From positions 1-64,000 of the forward strand of contig JBNMKZ010000007.1 in assembly GCA_050874585.1 (NCBI GenBank): a stretch of DNA of 64,000 nt, written 5' to 3'. A program made the translations under genes and the position numbers. Source of the DNA: UBA1067 sp050874585 (GTDB lineage Bacteria; Verrucomicrobiota; Kiritimatiellia; RFP12; UBA1067). A model generated the notes under the pieces. That model was not told where the DNA came from. It did not search any database and saw only the letters and a list, made by a program, of their open reading frames with translations. Positions 26,839 to 35,331 of this stretch are shown in pieces; within the stretch, counting starts at the first letter, position 1, and each line of letters opens with the position of its first letter.

Positions 26839-28044
26839 TTAGGGCAAGACGCTCTCAACCCATTTAAACAATGGCTTCATTCCATCCTTGAAATTTTCTT
26901 CGCTTTTTCTCATCTTAATGACCCGTTCCGCCCCTCGTCCAGATGGTGCACCACCATGAGCAAAGGAATTTCGCAGCTTCCGAATGCAATGCCATTCCTC
27001 ACAATGATCCTTGTTGAGCACTTCCTGCATTGCGCTTCTCGCTTCGGCGTTTGTCGCATCGCCCTGCATATGCGCAGAAATCGCCGCCTCCATCAGCAAA
27101 ATTGTCGAGCGAAGATAGTCGCCGTTTTCAAAGGCCTTTTTCGACTGTTCAAACTGTCGACGCGCATAGCGTTGTTCATTCCCCCAATCGAACACACGAC
27201 GAACCTCATCCGCGAACAAAACCCCCTCAGGCGGAAGTTCATCCAAGTGCGCAAGCACTTCCCTTGCGTGCTTGCGCGATTGGGATACCTCATTCATCTG
27301 CTCGTAAAACTGGCACTGCAACAAATCGCCTCTTAACTTCTCCATTCCTGGCAAGCGGGCCAAAGGAGCGACATTCCCAGTTTCTCTAAGCGTCGAAATT
27401 GCACAACACCACTCATTGATTGTCATAGCCCCCGTTAGTGAGACAACAGGAACAATATCGCCCTTCTTCCTGTCAAATGCACCATAATAAATGCCTTTAG
27501 TCTCGAACTTGGAATTCATCAGGAATGCACTCTGAAGCTCCAAAATGGGCAAGTGTCTCAGTCCATGCGTAACATCCATATAAACTGAGTCACCCGAGTT
27601 AGCGCAACTTGAAATGATTTGCAAGATATCCAGTTGCTCACTTTCGTTCACCCCATATGGAATTAGTGAACAGTCAATCTGCACATTCTGTTGCTTTGTC
27701 AGAATTTCGGACAACTTCTCAAGACGTTCGGAGTCAACGCCCTCTTCAGTCTGTGCGGCCGCTGCCACCTCTCCTGCAAAACCTTCGTTCTCAAAATAAA
27801 GGTCATCATTTACTTCAAACCATGCATCCCACATGGAATTTCGCGTCCCCAAGATAACGATCTTGTCGATCTTCACATCGTGAGAGCACAAATAGGTCTT
27901 GAGTGCCATTCCGAAGAATGCTGTCGAATCCGAACAATACCCGTTATCAAACTGATATTTCACCGTCTGATAGCGTCCAACTCCAACCTTTTGAGAATCC
28001 AAGGGCTTTGCACGACCCAGTGTGGTAATCAGCACATTACTCAT
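26839..28044 (-). CDS. csx1: Csx1-family CARF-HEPN ribonuclease
   Basis: This is 401 residues from the ATG at 28044, which follows AAAGGAG. The N-terminal CARF domain binds cyclic oligoadenylate: MSNVLITTLGRA opens the Rossmann fold and DVTHGLRHLP (about 157-166) is the typical motif of the TM1812/Csx1 group. The C-terminal HEPN domain carries the RNase motif R-NSFA-H (R358 to H363) in RKLRNSFAHG. When Cas10 makes cyclic oligoadenylate, such proteins cut RNA non-specifically. It lies between the RAYT gene and cas1. Confidence 0.9.
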   Translation of the reverse strand: MSNVLITTLGRAKPLDSQKVGVGRYQTVKYQFDNGYCSDSTAFFGMALKTYLCSHDVKIDKIVILGTRNSMWDAWFEVNDDLYFENEGFAGEVAAAAQTEEGVDSERLEKLSEILTKQQNVQIDCSLIPYGVNESEQLDILQIISSCANSGDSVYMDVTHGLRHLPILELQSAFLMNSKFETKGIYYGAFDRKKGDIVPVVSLTGAMTINEWCCAISTLRETGNVAPLARLPGMEKLRGDLLQCQFYEQMNEVSQSRKHAREVLAHLDELPPEGVLFADEVRRVFDWGNEQRYARRQFEQSKKAFENGDYLRSTILLMEAAISAHMQGDATNAEARSAMQEVLNKDHCEEWHCIRKLRNSFAHGGAPSGRGAERVIKMRKSEENFKDGMKPLFKWVESVLP

Positions 28045-28060
28045 CTCATGTTCTCCTTTT

Positions 28061-29320
28061 TTATATTTCGCCCCGGGCGCGGCGGCACATTTCCGCCGCG
28101 AGGGCATTCATCTTGTGACAAGAATTCCAGTCAAAGGGTGCGCCAAGCGGCAGCGCACTCAAAATCAACAACCGGCCGGCCGCCAGCTCCCGCGAATCGG
28201 CAAATGACGGGTCATAGCGCGGCGGCAGTCCCTGGGCAATGGTCTTAATCCAGCGTGTGCGCGGCTCTTCGCGCAATCGCCGTGCGAGTTCCTTTTCGCC
28301 GGGCGAAAGGAATCCGCAGACGATAATCCACCCCTGCCGCGCCTTTTCCACGAGCGCGGCGATCTCCGGCTCGTGTTCGGCGAGCGTTTTCCTGCGCGTC
28401 AGCGAAACGGCCAACAGGAAAGGACTCGCCAAAAGCGTCAACTCGCCACAGGCACTCCACGTCAAGTCGGGGTCCAAAATGCGATGCCGAATGCGCGGAT
28501 GGCAGGCGAACCGATCGGGATGCAGTCGCTTCCAAAGGGCGCGCACCGGGTTGCCGCGAATGTAGCGGCGAATCGCGGCCAACTGCCGCGCATCAAACGA
28601 AAGGTCGAGCCAAAAGCGGTCTTCCCAGAATGCGGCGAAGGACGGGGACTGCGCCCCCGAACCCCCACACGCACCCGAGCGGTAGGTCGCGCGAATCGCG
28701 GTCGGCAAAGGGGGTTCGGGGGCTTTACCCCCACACGCACCCGAGCGGTAGGTCGCGCGAATCGCGGCCGGCAAAGGGGGTTCGGGGGCTTTACCCCCAC
28801 ACGCACCCGAGCGGTAGGTCGCGCGAATCGCGGTCGGCAAAGGGGGGTCGGGGGCTTTACCCCCATACGCACCCGAGCGGTAGGTCGCGCGAATCGCGGT
28901 CGGCAAAGGGGGTTCGGGGGCTTTACCCCCACACGCCCCCGAGCGGTAGGTCGCGCGAATCGCGGTCGGCAAAGGGGGTTCGGGGGCTTTACCCCCGTCC
29001 TTCGTCACGACCGCGATCATCCGCGCACTCTCCTCCATGAACCAATGGAGAAAGACGAGCGGCCTGAAATCAGGGTCCCGATCATAATTGACAATCAGCA
29101 GCAGATGCACATGGTCAGGCATAATGACGAACTCCCCCGCCGACAGGGCTGGGTTCAATCCATGAATTGCAAGCCAAAGTGCCTTGACGCAACTACCCGC
29201 CCGCGTCAGGTCGGGACGCTTCGCGCCCTCCACGAGACGCGACAGCACGGCCCTCCGCCCCCTCACACAAATCGTGAGGAAGAAGAACTGCCGACCGTGA
29301 TGTGCGTACGCGAGGTGCAT
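28061..29320 (-). CDS. REP-associated tyrosine transposase (Y1/RAYT) with repeat expansion and extra C-terminal domain
   Basis: This is 419 residues. The Y1 fold shows YAHHGRQFFFLTICVRGR, the HUH motif HVHLLL (residues 70-75) and the nucleophile-bearing helix IRRYIRGNP. Between the two halves lie five copies of a 22-residue unit (KAPEPPLPTAIRATYRSGAC plus GG), from a 66-bp DNA tandem repeat. The C-terminal 130 residues (GFLSPGEKELARRLRE, GLPPRYDPS, LAAGRLLILSALPLG) look like a DprA/SLOG-type Rossmann domain, by pattern only. TATAAT (29328-29333) lies 7 bases before the ATG and overlaps the cmr1 stop. The gene is inside the CRISPR operon. Confidence 0.8.
   Translation of the reverse strand: MHLAYAHHGRQFFFLTICVRGRRAVLSRLVEGAKRPDLTRAGSCVKALWLAIHGLNPALSAGEFVIMPDHVHLLLIVNYDRDPDFRPLVFLHWFMEESARMIAVVTKDGGKAPEPPLPTAIRATYRSGACGGKAPEPPLPTAIRATYRSGAYGGKAPDPPLPTAIRATYRSGACGGKAPEPPLPAAIRATYRSGACGGKAPEPPLPTAIRATYRSGACGGSGAQSPSFAAFWEDRFWLDLSFDARQLAAIRRYIRGNPVRALWKRLHPDRFACHPRIRHRILDPDLTWSACGELTLLASPFLLAVSLTRRKTLAEHEPEIAALVEKARQGWIIVCGFLSPGEKELARRLREEPRTRWIKTIAQGLPPRYDPSFADSRELAAGRLLILSALPLGAPFDWNSCHKMNALAAEMCRRARGEI
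28632..28999 (-). repeat. 66-bp tandem repeats in the RAYT gene, ending in a dispersed core
   Basis: Five near-identical 66-bp units lie head to tail and stay in frame. At their 3' side (about 28632-28665) the gene reads GGTTCGGGGGCGCAGTCCCC, the same core found at 37.5 and 48.35 kb. The units contain the related GGTTCGGGGGC sequence. They have no unique spacers, so this is not a CRISPR array. Confidence 0.75.
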
Positions 29321-29328
29321 GGACACAA

Positions 29329-30132
29329 TTATATCAAACCTTCCACACTTGGGCAGGTACAGGCAACATCCGAATAAAACACCGCCGCCAAATAGCCCTC
29401 CTTCACCCTGATCGGCCGCAATTTAAGGGCGGATGACTGGCGGGACTTTCCATCCGAAAACCCAAGAGCCGTTCGTTTCTTTCCACTGAGGTGGTTCTCG
29501 CGGCGCAAATCACGCAAATAGCCACCAAGGTGCTCCTGCGCCTTTTTCGCGCTTGCGAAGACCTCATCCGTCACGAGACGGACCACCCCACTTTTCGGCG
29601 GAAGACTCTTCGCCCAGTTCAGGAAGTCCGCTTTTGACAGCACACGCTTCTCCGCAAACGCCCCACATCCACGCGTGGACCGAAGCCCAAGCGCCCCGAG
29701 ACGCAAGAAGCACTGGACGGCAGTCTCGAACTTTTCAGCGAGAGCGGACGAAAGTCCCCTATCAACAATCTGAATCGAGAAGGTCGTCCCCGGCGCGAAA
29801 TAGGCCTCGGGGCGGATGCGAACCCCCTTCGATTCGCCCGAAACGGAGGCAAAATAGTAGAGATAGCCGAAGTTTGAAAGTGGCTTGAACTCGGGAAACT
29901 TCTCGTGAACCCCCTTTCCAATGCAACAGCGCACCATAACCTTGCTGCGCGTCGCGCCGCCCTGCACACCGCCGAAGACTTCCGTCTCCTCCGCCTTTGT
30001 ACCGCCGAGGACGCGAAACCACCAACGGAGCGCTCCGCGCACGGATGCCGCTCGCAATTCGGCTGTAGCCTGATCAGCCCCCGCCAAGAACGCGGGGGTG
30101 ATGAATTCCAACTCGTAGGTACTCGACTTCAT
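29329..30132 (-). CDS. cmr1: Type III-B RAMP protein Cmr1
   Basis: This is a 267-residue Cas7-family subunit. The start FITPAFLAGADQATAELRAASVRGALRWWFRVL is the typical Cmr1 opening, and a Gly-rich loop LGALGLRSTRGCGAF follows at about 155-170. It caps the 3' end of the crRNA in the Cmr complex. Known Cmr1 proteins are often longer, with two RAMP domains; this one appears to be a single or short form. It overlaps cmr6 by 4 bp, and the RAYT gene begins 8 bp after its stop. Confidence 0.88.
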   Translation of the reverse strand: MKSSTYELEFITPAFLAGADQATAELRAASVRGALRWWFRVLGGTKAEETEVFGGVQGGATRSKVMVRCCIGKGVHEKFPEFKPLSNFGYLYYFASVSGESKGVRIRPEAYFAPGTTFSIQIVDRGLSSALAEKFETAVQCFLRLGALGLRSTRGCGAFAEKRVLSKADFLNWAKSLPPKSGVVRLVTDEVFASAKKAQEHLGGYLRDLRRENHLSGKKRTALGFSDGKSRQSSALKLRPIRVKEGYLAAVFYSDVACTCPSVEGLI

Positions 30133-31415
30133 GGCATTTTCCCTTCGGCTGTCTTTTTCGCATAGGCGCGAATTTGGTCAACCTGCTGACGCAGGGGTTG
30201 CTGGTTCTTCTTCTTGATTGCCGAGAAATCCCCTGCTCGAAGATATTTCCACAGCGGATGCGTCCGCAAGACGGCAACGACGGCGCACTTCACCTCGTCC
30301 GACTTCTGCGCAAAGCCAAGGACGTAGTGCGAAAGCGCACACTCCTTCTCCGTCTTTCCTTCCCAATCGCGGCGAATAAGTTCATCCGTCGACAGTTGCG
30401 GCAGCCGCTTCTTCTGGCGACTGAATTCCTCCCTGTCGGACTGCTCCAAAAGGCCCAGTTCCTCCCGCTCCAGCGCGGCAATCTCGGACGCAAACGCCGA
30501 ACTTTCGGCATCCGCATCCCTCAGCGCGGCAATGCGCCGCGAAAGTTCCGCCTTCCGCTGCTCCCTGTTCCTCTGTGCCCGTTCATTCTCCATCTTCTTA
30601 GAATACGCAGACTCCGACTCCTCCGACCACTCGAACCAGCCGTAGCCAGCGGAGGTTTTCGCGCCCACGCCATTCTCGGTCAGGGCCTTGATGAGGCATT
30701 CCTTGGCGAACGCCAACTCCGCCTTACCCGCGCCGCGCAGGGGCGCAAGCGTAAAGAGGAAGGTCGCACCAGCCTCCACCGCAGGAAAGAATTGTGGATT
30801 CGGAGCGTCGTCGTCCGTGGCAACGGCGGACTGATTGTCGTCTCCGTAGTACTTCATGTGGTGACAGTTCACGATATCCGTGACAAGATTGGCCTTTCCT
30901 TCCGGAATTGCCGCGAGAAACGCCACACATCCGCCGCGTGTCGCATCGCACGTCAAATCCTTGAGGTAGGCATCAAGTCCCTTGTCGCCCGTCGGATAGC
31001 CGAAGACTGTCGCCATCTGCCGCGCAAGAGAGACCTTTTCATCTCCTTCCGCCTCGTTCCAGGCGCACCACGCCGCATGACGCGCCACGCCCTTCACGGC
31101 ACTGCCCGGAATGTACGGATAGCCGAAGTGGGGATGCAGGCAGAGTCCCGCATTCTCCAAAATGCCGCCCGCCTGATTGACGATGAGTCGGCTCTTCAGC
31201 TTCGCCGGGAAGCGCACATCACCGGACGGCACGGATGACACCGACGGCTTCACGGCATGCTTTCGCTGGCATTCCACCACCGCGTCAATCTCGTCGCGCT
31301 TTGAATTATCTCCGATGCGGACGAACTTCTCCAAGCGCAGGGAGGGCGATTCACACTTCGGAAACGCCGCGCCGCCGAGAATGTCCTTGACCTCACTGAG
31401 CGCTGTCGCCGTCAT
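30129..31415 (-). CDS. cmr6: Type III-B RAMP protein Cmr6 with C-terminal extension
   Basis: This is about 428 residues from the ATG at 31415, chosen because AAGGAGG lies 9 bases upstream. The RAMP part has HPHFGYPYIPGSAVKGVARHAA, the NCHHMKYYGDD segment and the Gly-rich loop GVGAKTSAGYGWFEW (about residues 260-275), where Cmr6 usually ends. Here about 150 residues follow: a charged coiled coil (RREQRKAELSRR-like, EIAALEREELGLLEQ), then a small helical region ending AYAKKTAEGKMP. The extension has no function known to me. It overlaps cmr5 by 23 bp. Confidence 0.88.
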   Translation of the reverse strand: MTATALSEVKDILGGAAFPKCESPSLRLEKFVRIGDNSKRDEIDAVVECQRKHAVKPSVSSVPSGDVRFPAKLKSRLIVNQAGGILENAGLCLHPHFGYPYIPGSAVKGVARHAAWCAWNEAEGDEKVSLARQMATVFGYPTGDKGLDAYLKDLTCDATRGGCVAFLAAIPEGKANLVTDIVNCHHMKYYGDDNQSAVATDDDAPNPQFFPAVEAGATFLFTLAPLRGAGKAELAFAKECLIKALTENGVGAKTSAGYGWFEWSEESESAYSKKMENERAQRNREQRKAELSRRIAALRDADAESSAFASEIAALEREELGLLEQSDREEFSRQKKRLPQLSTDELIRRDWEGKTEKECALSHYVLGFAQKSDEVKCAVVAVLRTHPLWKYLRAGDFSAIKKKNQQPLRQQVDQIRAYAKKTAEGKMP

Positions 31416-31809
31416 TGGACGCATCCTCCTTATCTGGCTTTGCAAACCGCCGTAGGTAGTTCAGGTAGGCCATCGACTCGTCCGTAATCGCCCGCAACAC
31501 ATCAGCGCTCTTGCCACAGAGTTCGTCAAGGAACATTTGCGGATCCGTCGCGGCGATTCCACAGTTGAGATTCGCCTTGTGCAGGTGGTCAATCACCGCC
31601 TGAAAGACCGTGAGATAGCCACCATTATCCTCAATGGCGAATGCCAGTGCTCCGATAAAACCGTTGGCGACAATCATTGTCGGAACCTTCTTCGCGACGG
31701 CCCGACCACCTTCCTTGCCCGTGCCGATTTTGCCGCTCGCCGCCAAGGCGTTCTTCGCCCGAATCTGCTCCAAGTTCCGCAGCGTCGTCTTTTCAACCAT
31801 GATTGTCAT
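31393..31809 (-). CDS. cmr5: Type III-B small subunit Cmr5
   Basis: This is about 138 residues, all helical, the usual Cmr5 size. It opens TTLRNLEQIRAKNALAAS, and the pattern MIVANGFIGALAFAIEDN with YLTVFQAVIDHL fits Cmr5. It forms the inner filament of the Cmr complex along the crRNA-target duplex. The start overlaps the cmr4 stop by one base (TGATG); an alternative ATG is 3 codons in. Confidence 0.88.
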   Translation of the reverse strand: MTIMVEKTTLRNLEQIRAKNALAASGKIGTGKEGGRAVAKKVPTMIVANGFIGALAFAIEDNGGYLTVFQAVIDHLHKANLNCGIAATDPQMFLDELCGKSADVLRAITDESMAYLNYLRRFAKPDKEDASNDGDSAQ

Positions 31810-32654
31810 CACTTCACCTCCTTCAGCGTAACCGAGCACCAGCCAAGTCCCGTCGTCGCGTCCGCGCCGACCTGCAGGAGATTGCCCGCCTTCTTAAGAC
31901 CAGCCGCCAGCAGGTCGAGGTGCGCACCGTCCATCGCATTCATCACGCCATAGAAGAGCGTCTCGCTCGGCACGTTCTCCTGACTGAAGAGAGCCCCTTT
32001 CGCCACCACGCCCGTCTCATCGTCAATGCGATTGTGGTTGGCGATTTCGCAGGCGTTCTCGGCGAAATACTGAAAGAGTTCGTCCGAGACAACGGCGAAA
32101 CGGCGCGGCAGTTCAGACCAGACGTCATCCGTGCACAGGCCCGAAAGTGCCGCGACCACATCCTCGCCAATTGTCCCCGAGACGGTCAGCGGATATTCCT
32201 CAAAGATGACCTTTCCGCTCTCGCCAAACTTCAAGGCGCTCTCCGCCGTGAGCAGAACCTCCTCACCCGAAACTTCGGGCACGGCGAAGGCCGCTCCGCT
32301 GTCGCGGCGGAAGCGATTCAACGCGAGCGGACACGTCAGCCAGGCAAAGGCCCCTTTCGCCGATCGGACGGGAAACGCCAACAACCGGCCCTCGCCAATG
32401 AGGAGTTTGCCAGCCGCCGCATTCGCCGTGTCGTCACTGCCGAAGAGGACGACGCCCTCCTTGGAGCGGACAATCTCATTATCCTTCAACTCATTCCACA
32501 GGTCGGCGAGGACGCCCTTGATGGCGCTGCCGGGGATGACGGGAAAGCCCGTATGGCGTTCGCGCACGACCGGCTGGTCGACCGCCCCGACCGAAGATCC
32601 GCACCCCACGTGAAGCGGTGTACGGGTAAAGAGTGTCATGATTTTCGTCTGCAT
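31809..32654 (-). CDS. cmr4: Type III-B RAMP protein Cmr4 (target RNA cleavage subunit)
   Basis: This is 281 residues from the ATG at 32654. It is the Cas7-type backbone subunit that cuts target RNA every six bases. It begins with LFTRTPLHVGCGSSVGAVDQPVVRERHT; the Asp in GAVDQPV sits at the position of the catalytic Asp of known Cmr4. GFPVIPGSAIKGVLADLW follows, and the end has GADATTGLGWCSV. Preserved catalysis implies active RNA cleavage. It lies 22 bp after cmr3. Confidence 0.93.
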   Translation of the reverse strand: MQTKIMTLFTRTPLHVGCGSSVGAVDQPVVRERHTGFPVIPGSAIKGVLADLWNELKDNEIVRSKEGVVLFGSDDTANAAAGKLLIGEGRLLAFPVRSAKGAFAWLTCPLALNRFRRDSGAAFAVPEVSGEEVLLTAESALKFGESGKVIFEEYPLTVSGTIGEDVVAALSGLCTDDVWSELPRRFAVVSDELFQYFAENACEIANHNRIDDETGVVAKGALFSQENVPSETLFYGVMNAMDGAHLDLLAAGLKKAGNLLQVGADATTGLGWCSVTLKEVK

Positions 32655-32676
32655 GGTTTGTCTGTCCTTTCTCTGA

Positions 32677-33897
32677 TCAATTGTTTGACTCAACTTTAAA
32701 TTCCCTTGGCTCGTCCAGATACGAGCACACACCGAGGCCAAAACCCTTCTCGCCCAAGTCCGAGAGCGGCTTCAGGTGCAGCGCATCCACCAGTTTCGCG
32801 GCCTCCTCGACCGTCTCGCACGCGAAGACATAGGCCGAACCCGCCGGGACGGCGAGTTCCGTCGGCTTTTCGCACGTTTGCGAGTCGTAGCCCGAAAAGG
32901 CCACGGGCTTGCCGACACAGGCCGCGATCAGGCGGGCCGTCTCAAACGGTTTCATCTCAATCTTCATCCGTGCACGGTAGGCCGCACGCGATTCGCCCGG
33001 ACGGCGCAAGACCTTGTCCATTGGAATCATCACCTTGCCCGTGCGCGATCCGTCCGCCGCCGTTTCAAGCCAGTTCGGATACCACCCCTTCGCAAAGAGG
33101 GCTGGCGTCAGGAGGGTCCAGCGGACAAACCGCGTCGGATTGCCCTTCGGCAATTTGCCCAACTGTGCGGCAAGGTCCCGCCCTGCAGGCTCGAACCGCA
33201 CGAGGCCGCCCTGCCCACCAAAGCGCACCCACCGATTCGCAAGCGAATCAGCCTGCGCCGTCTCGATGGCACACGCCATTTTCACGCCCGCACCAAGACG
33301 AAGGTATTCCGCCGCATAGCGTCCGCTCTCCGCCGGTCCCTCGCCCCGCTTCGAGGCCCCGGTCTCCGCGTCAATCGTCGTCCCGAGTCGCGGCTCGCAC
33401 TGGCACAGCGCACTGTCGCGGTTCACGGGCTCGTCCGTCTCCTGCGCTCCCTTGCCGCGCCCGACGTCACCCGTCAGATAGCGCACGTAATCCTTCGCCG
33501 AAATCCAACGCGGATAGGACTTCTTCTCAACGACGCGATCGGCGAAACCCGCCGCGAGCGGTGCGGGAACGTCCGTCGCCCCAATCGCCGCGTCGAACCG
33601 AATGAGCGACATATCCCAGTCGAGCGGCATCGGCAGGTAGAGTTCACCGTTCAAGAGCGGGAACGGACCCGTGATGTGCAAGTCGGAGACCGTGCCGTAC
33701 CACGCGCCTTCCGGTGCGCGGGGGTCGCGGACGAGTTCGTGAATGACCGCACTGAAGAGCAGGTCGGGACGCGGCCAGTTCGCGCCGTGCCCGACATTGA
33801 AGTGGTCGTCCTTTCCTGCCTTGTTCACATCCATTGGCCGCGCATCGCGGAAGAAAAGCACGTCGCGTGGCGTCAGTTCGTAAGTCGTCTTTCCCAT
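32677..33897 (-). CDS. cmr3: Type III-B RAMP protein Cmr3 (Cas5-like)
   Basis: This is a 406-residue Cas5-family subunit that holds the 5' handle of the crRNA. It begins with YELTPRDVLFFRDARPMD, the hallmark of Cmr3, followed by FSAVIHELVRD. The C-terminus has the Gly-rich EKGFGLGVCSYL loop. The length is normal. It is 15 bp downstream of cas10. Confidence 0.93.
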   Translation of the reverse strand: MGKTTYELTPRDVLFFRDARPMDVNKAGKDDHFNVGHGANWPRPDLLFSAVIHELVRDPRAPEGAWYGTVSDLHITGPFPLLNGELYLPMPLDWDMSLIRFDAAIGATDVPAPLAAGFADRVVEKKSYPRWISAKDYVRYLTGDVGRGKGAQETDEPVNRDSALCQCEPRLGTTIDAETGASKRGEGPAESGRYAAEYLRLGAGVKMACAIETAQADSLANRWVRFGGQGGLVRFEPAGRDLAAQLGKLPKGNPTRFVRWTLLTPALFAKGWYPNWLETAADGSRTGKVMIPMDKVLRRPGESRAAYRARMKIEMKPFETARLIAACVGKPVAFSGYDSQTCEKPTELAVPAGSAYVFACETVEEAAKLVDALHLKPLSDLGEKGFGLGVCSYLDEPREFKVESNN

Positions 33898-33912
33898 CTT
33901 CCAATCCTTTCC

Positions 33913-35298
33913 TTATTCCCCACGCGGGCGGTCAATGAACGCCTCGCACAGAAAAAGTCCCAAATAGTCCGCCGGATGCGTACCGACCGAAGGCTCATTC
34001 AAGTAGTCCTGTAGCACCTCGTCCGACAACACGGCCTTCGCCCCCTCGGTCTGCTCCATGACGTGCTGCGTCTCCGCCCAAATGACCTTCCGCATCTCCG
34101 CATCCAGTTCCCTGCAGTCGTCCAGACCGTAGGGCGCGAGGAAGCCCGCCAGCTTGTAGGCGAAGCGCGAGAAGTCGCCCTTGTCATTCTTCGCCAGACT
34201 TTGATAGATGTCGAACGCCTTTGAATTCCACTTGCAGCCCCAGTGGAGGATTTCGCCCGACCGCTTGACGACACTGACCGCGAGCGCATCGCGTCCGTAA
34301 ACACGCTTGGCGCGGCTCTCGGCGGCGTGTGCCTCGTGGACGAGATCCTGAAGCGGCGCCTTTGACGAGCCGATGGCGATGCCAACCGAGGCTGTGATGC
34401 CGTCCACCTTGACCGTCTCTTCAAACAGTTCGGCCAGTTCCCTTGCTTTTGGAATCGCCTGCGTCGCCTTGACGACCGCGAGCACGTCATCGCCGCCCGC
34501 GTAGATGAGCTGCCCCATCTCCTTAGGAATGGACACCGACCGGGCGAACGCCGCCAGTTTCTTGCTGAAGGCGCGATGCTCCTCTTTCGTCTTGAATCCA
34601 GAGAGCTTGCCGCCCATGTGGTCGCCGTCGAGGGCGATGACGGCAATGTAATTGCCCAGCTTGTCCGTCTTGTCCTCCTTCTCCTCTTCCGTCCACAAGG
34701 CCTTCTTGATAAGATTCATGGCGCCGCGTCCGCTGGTACGGTTGTCCGCCCCGTCGAGGTTGATGTCGAGCGCGAATTCCTTGCCCGAAAGGAAGTCCTT
34801 CACGCATCCCGTCGCCTCCTCGTGCCACGCGTCGAATGCGCGCACGTTGCGCCGCAGGGCCATCAGCTTGCCAATCGTCCTGTAGTCCACGCCCATCTTG
34901 CCGCACGGATTCTTCAGGACGGCCCATGTCGTCTGGAGAAACACCTCCACCTGTTGCCGATAGGCGGCGCGGCAGTTTTCGGGCAGTCCCGTTTTCGGGA
35001 ACGCCTCCGCCGCGATCCTCAGAAGGGCCGCCCGCGCCGCCTGTGCCGCCTGCCGCGCCAGTTCCTCGCCGCGTCCAGTCGGGACAAAGACGAGAAAGCG
35101 GTTTGGGATGCCATCCAGCTCATCCTTTTCCACCGCAGGAAAGACCGCCTCGGTCTCGTAGTTGGGAATCGTCCGCAACGCCGCCGCCGTCACATCCGAC
35201 AGCAACTCGGAGCCAACGCGCAGGTCACCCAGCGTCTCGGCCTGTGCAATGAACTCCTGAACAGGGCCAATCTGAAAAAGCAACAGTTCCTTCTCCAT
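33913..35298 (-). CDS. cas10: Cas10/Cmr2, cyclase-competent and lacking the HD domain
   Basis: This is 461 residues from the ATG at 35298, much shorter than full-length Cas10. It starts at the LLLFQIGPVQEFIAQAETLGDL segment found at the beginning of the first Palm domain; no HD nuclease precedes it. The second Palm has the metal-binding ALDGDHMG (D224, D226) and YAGGDDVLAV with GGDD at 268-271. It should therefore make cyclic oligoadenylate on target binding but should not cut ssDNA by an HD site. The C-terminal helical D4-like part is present. The ancillary nucleases nearby fit a signalling-only strategy. Confidence 0.93.
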   Translation of the reverse strand: MEKELLLFQIGPVQEFIAQAETLGDLRVGSELLSDVTAAALRTIPNYETEAVFPAVEKDELDGIPNRFLVFVPTGRGEELARQAAQAARAALLRIAAEAFPKTGLPENCRAAYRQQVEVFLQTTWAVLKNPCGKMGVDYRTIGKLMALRRNVRAFDAWHEEATGCVKDFLSGKEFALDINLDGADNRTSGRGAMNLIKKALWTEEEKEDKTDKLGNYIAVIALDGDHMGGKLSGFKTKEEHRAFSKKLAAFARSVSIPKEMGQLIYAGGDDVLAVVKATQAIPKARELAELFEETVKVDGITASVGIAIGSSKAPLQDLVHEAHAAESRAKRVYGRDALAVSVVKRSGEILHWGCKWNSKAFDIYQSLAKNDKGDFSRFAYKLAGFLAPYGLDDCRELDAEMRKVIWAETQHVMEQTEGAKAVLSDEVLQDYLNEPSVGTHPADYLGLFLCEAFIDRPRGE

Positions 35299-35331
35299 CC
35301 TGATCATTTCTCCTCTCTTCTTAAAACCCAA

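Noticed and set aside
28672..28999. Tandem repeats at 28.7-29.0 kb as a second CRISPR array
   Set aside because: Units are contiguous 66-bp copies with no unique spacers and lie in frame within the RAYT gene.
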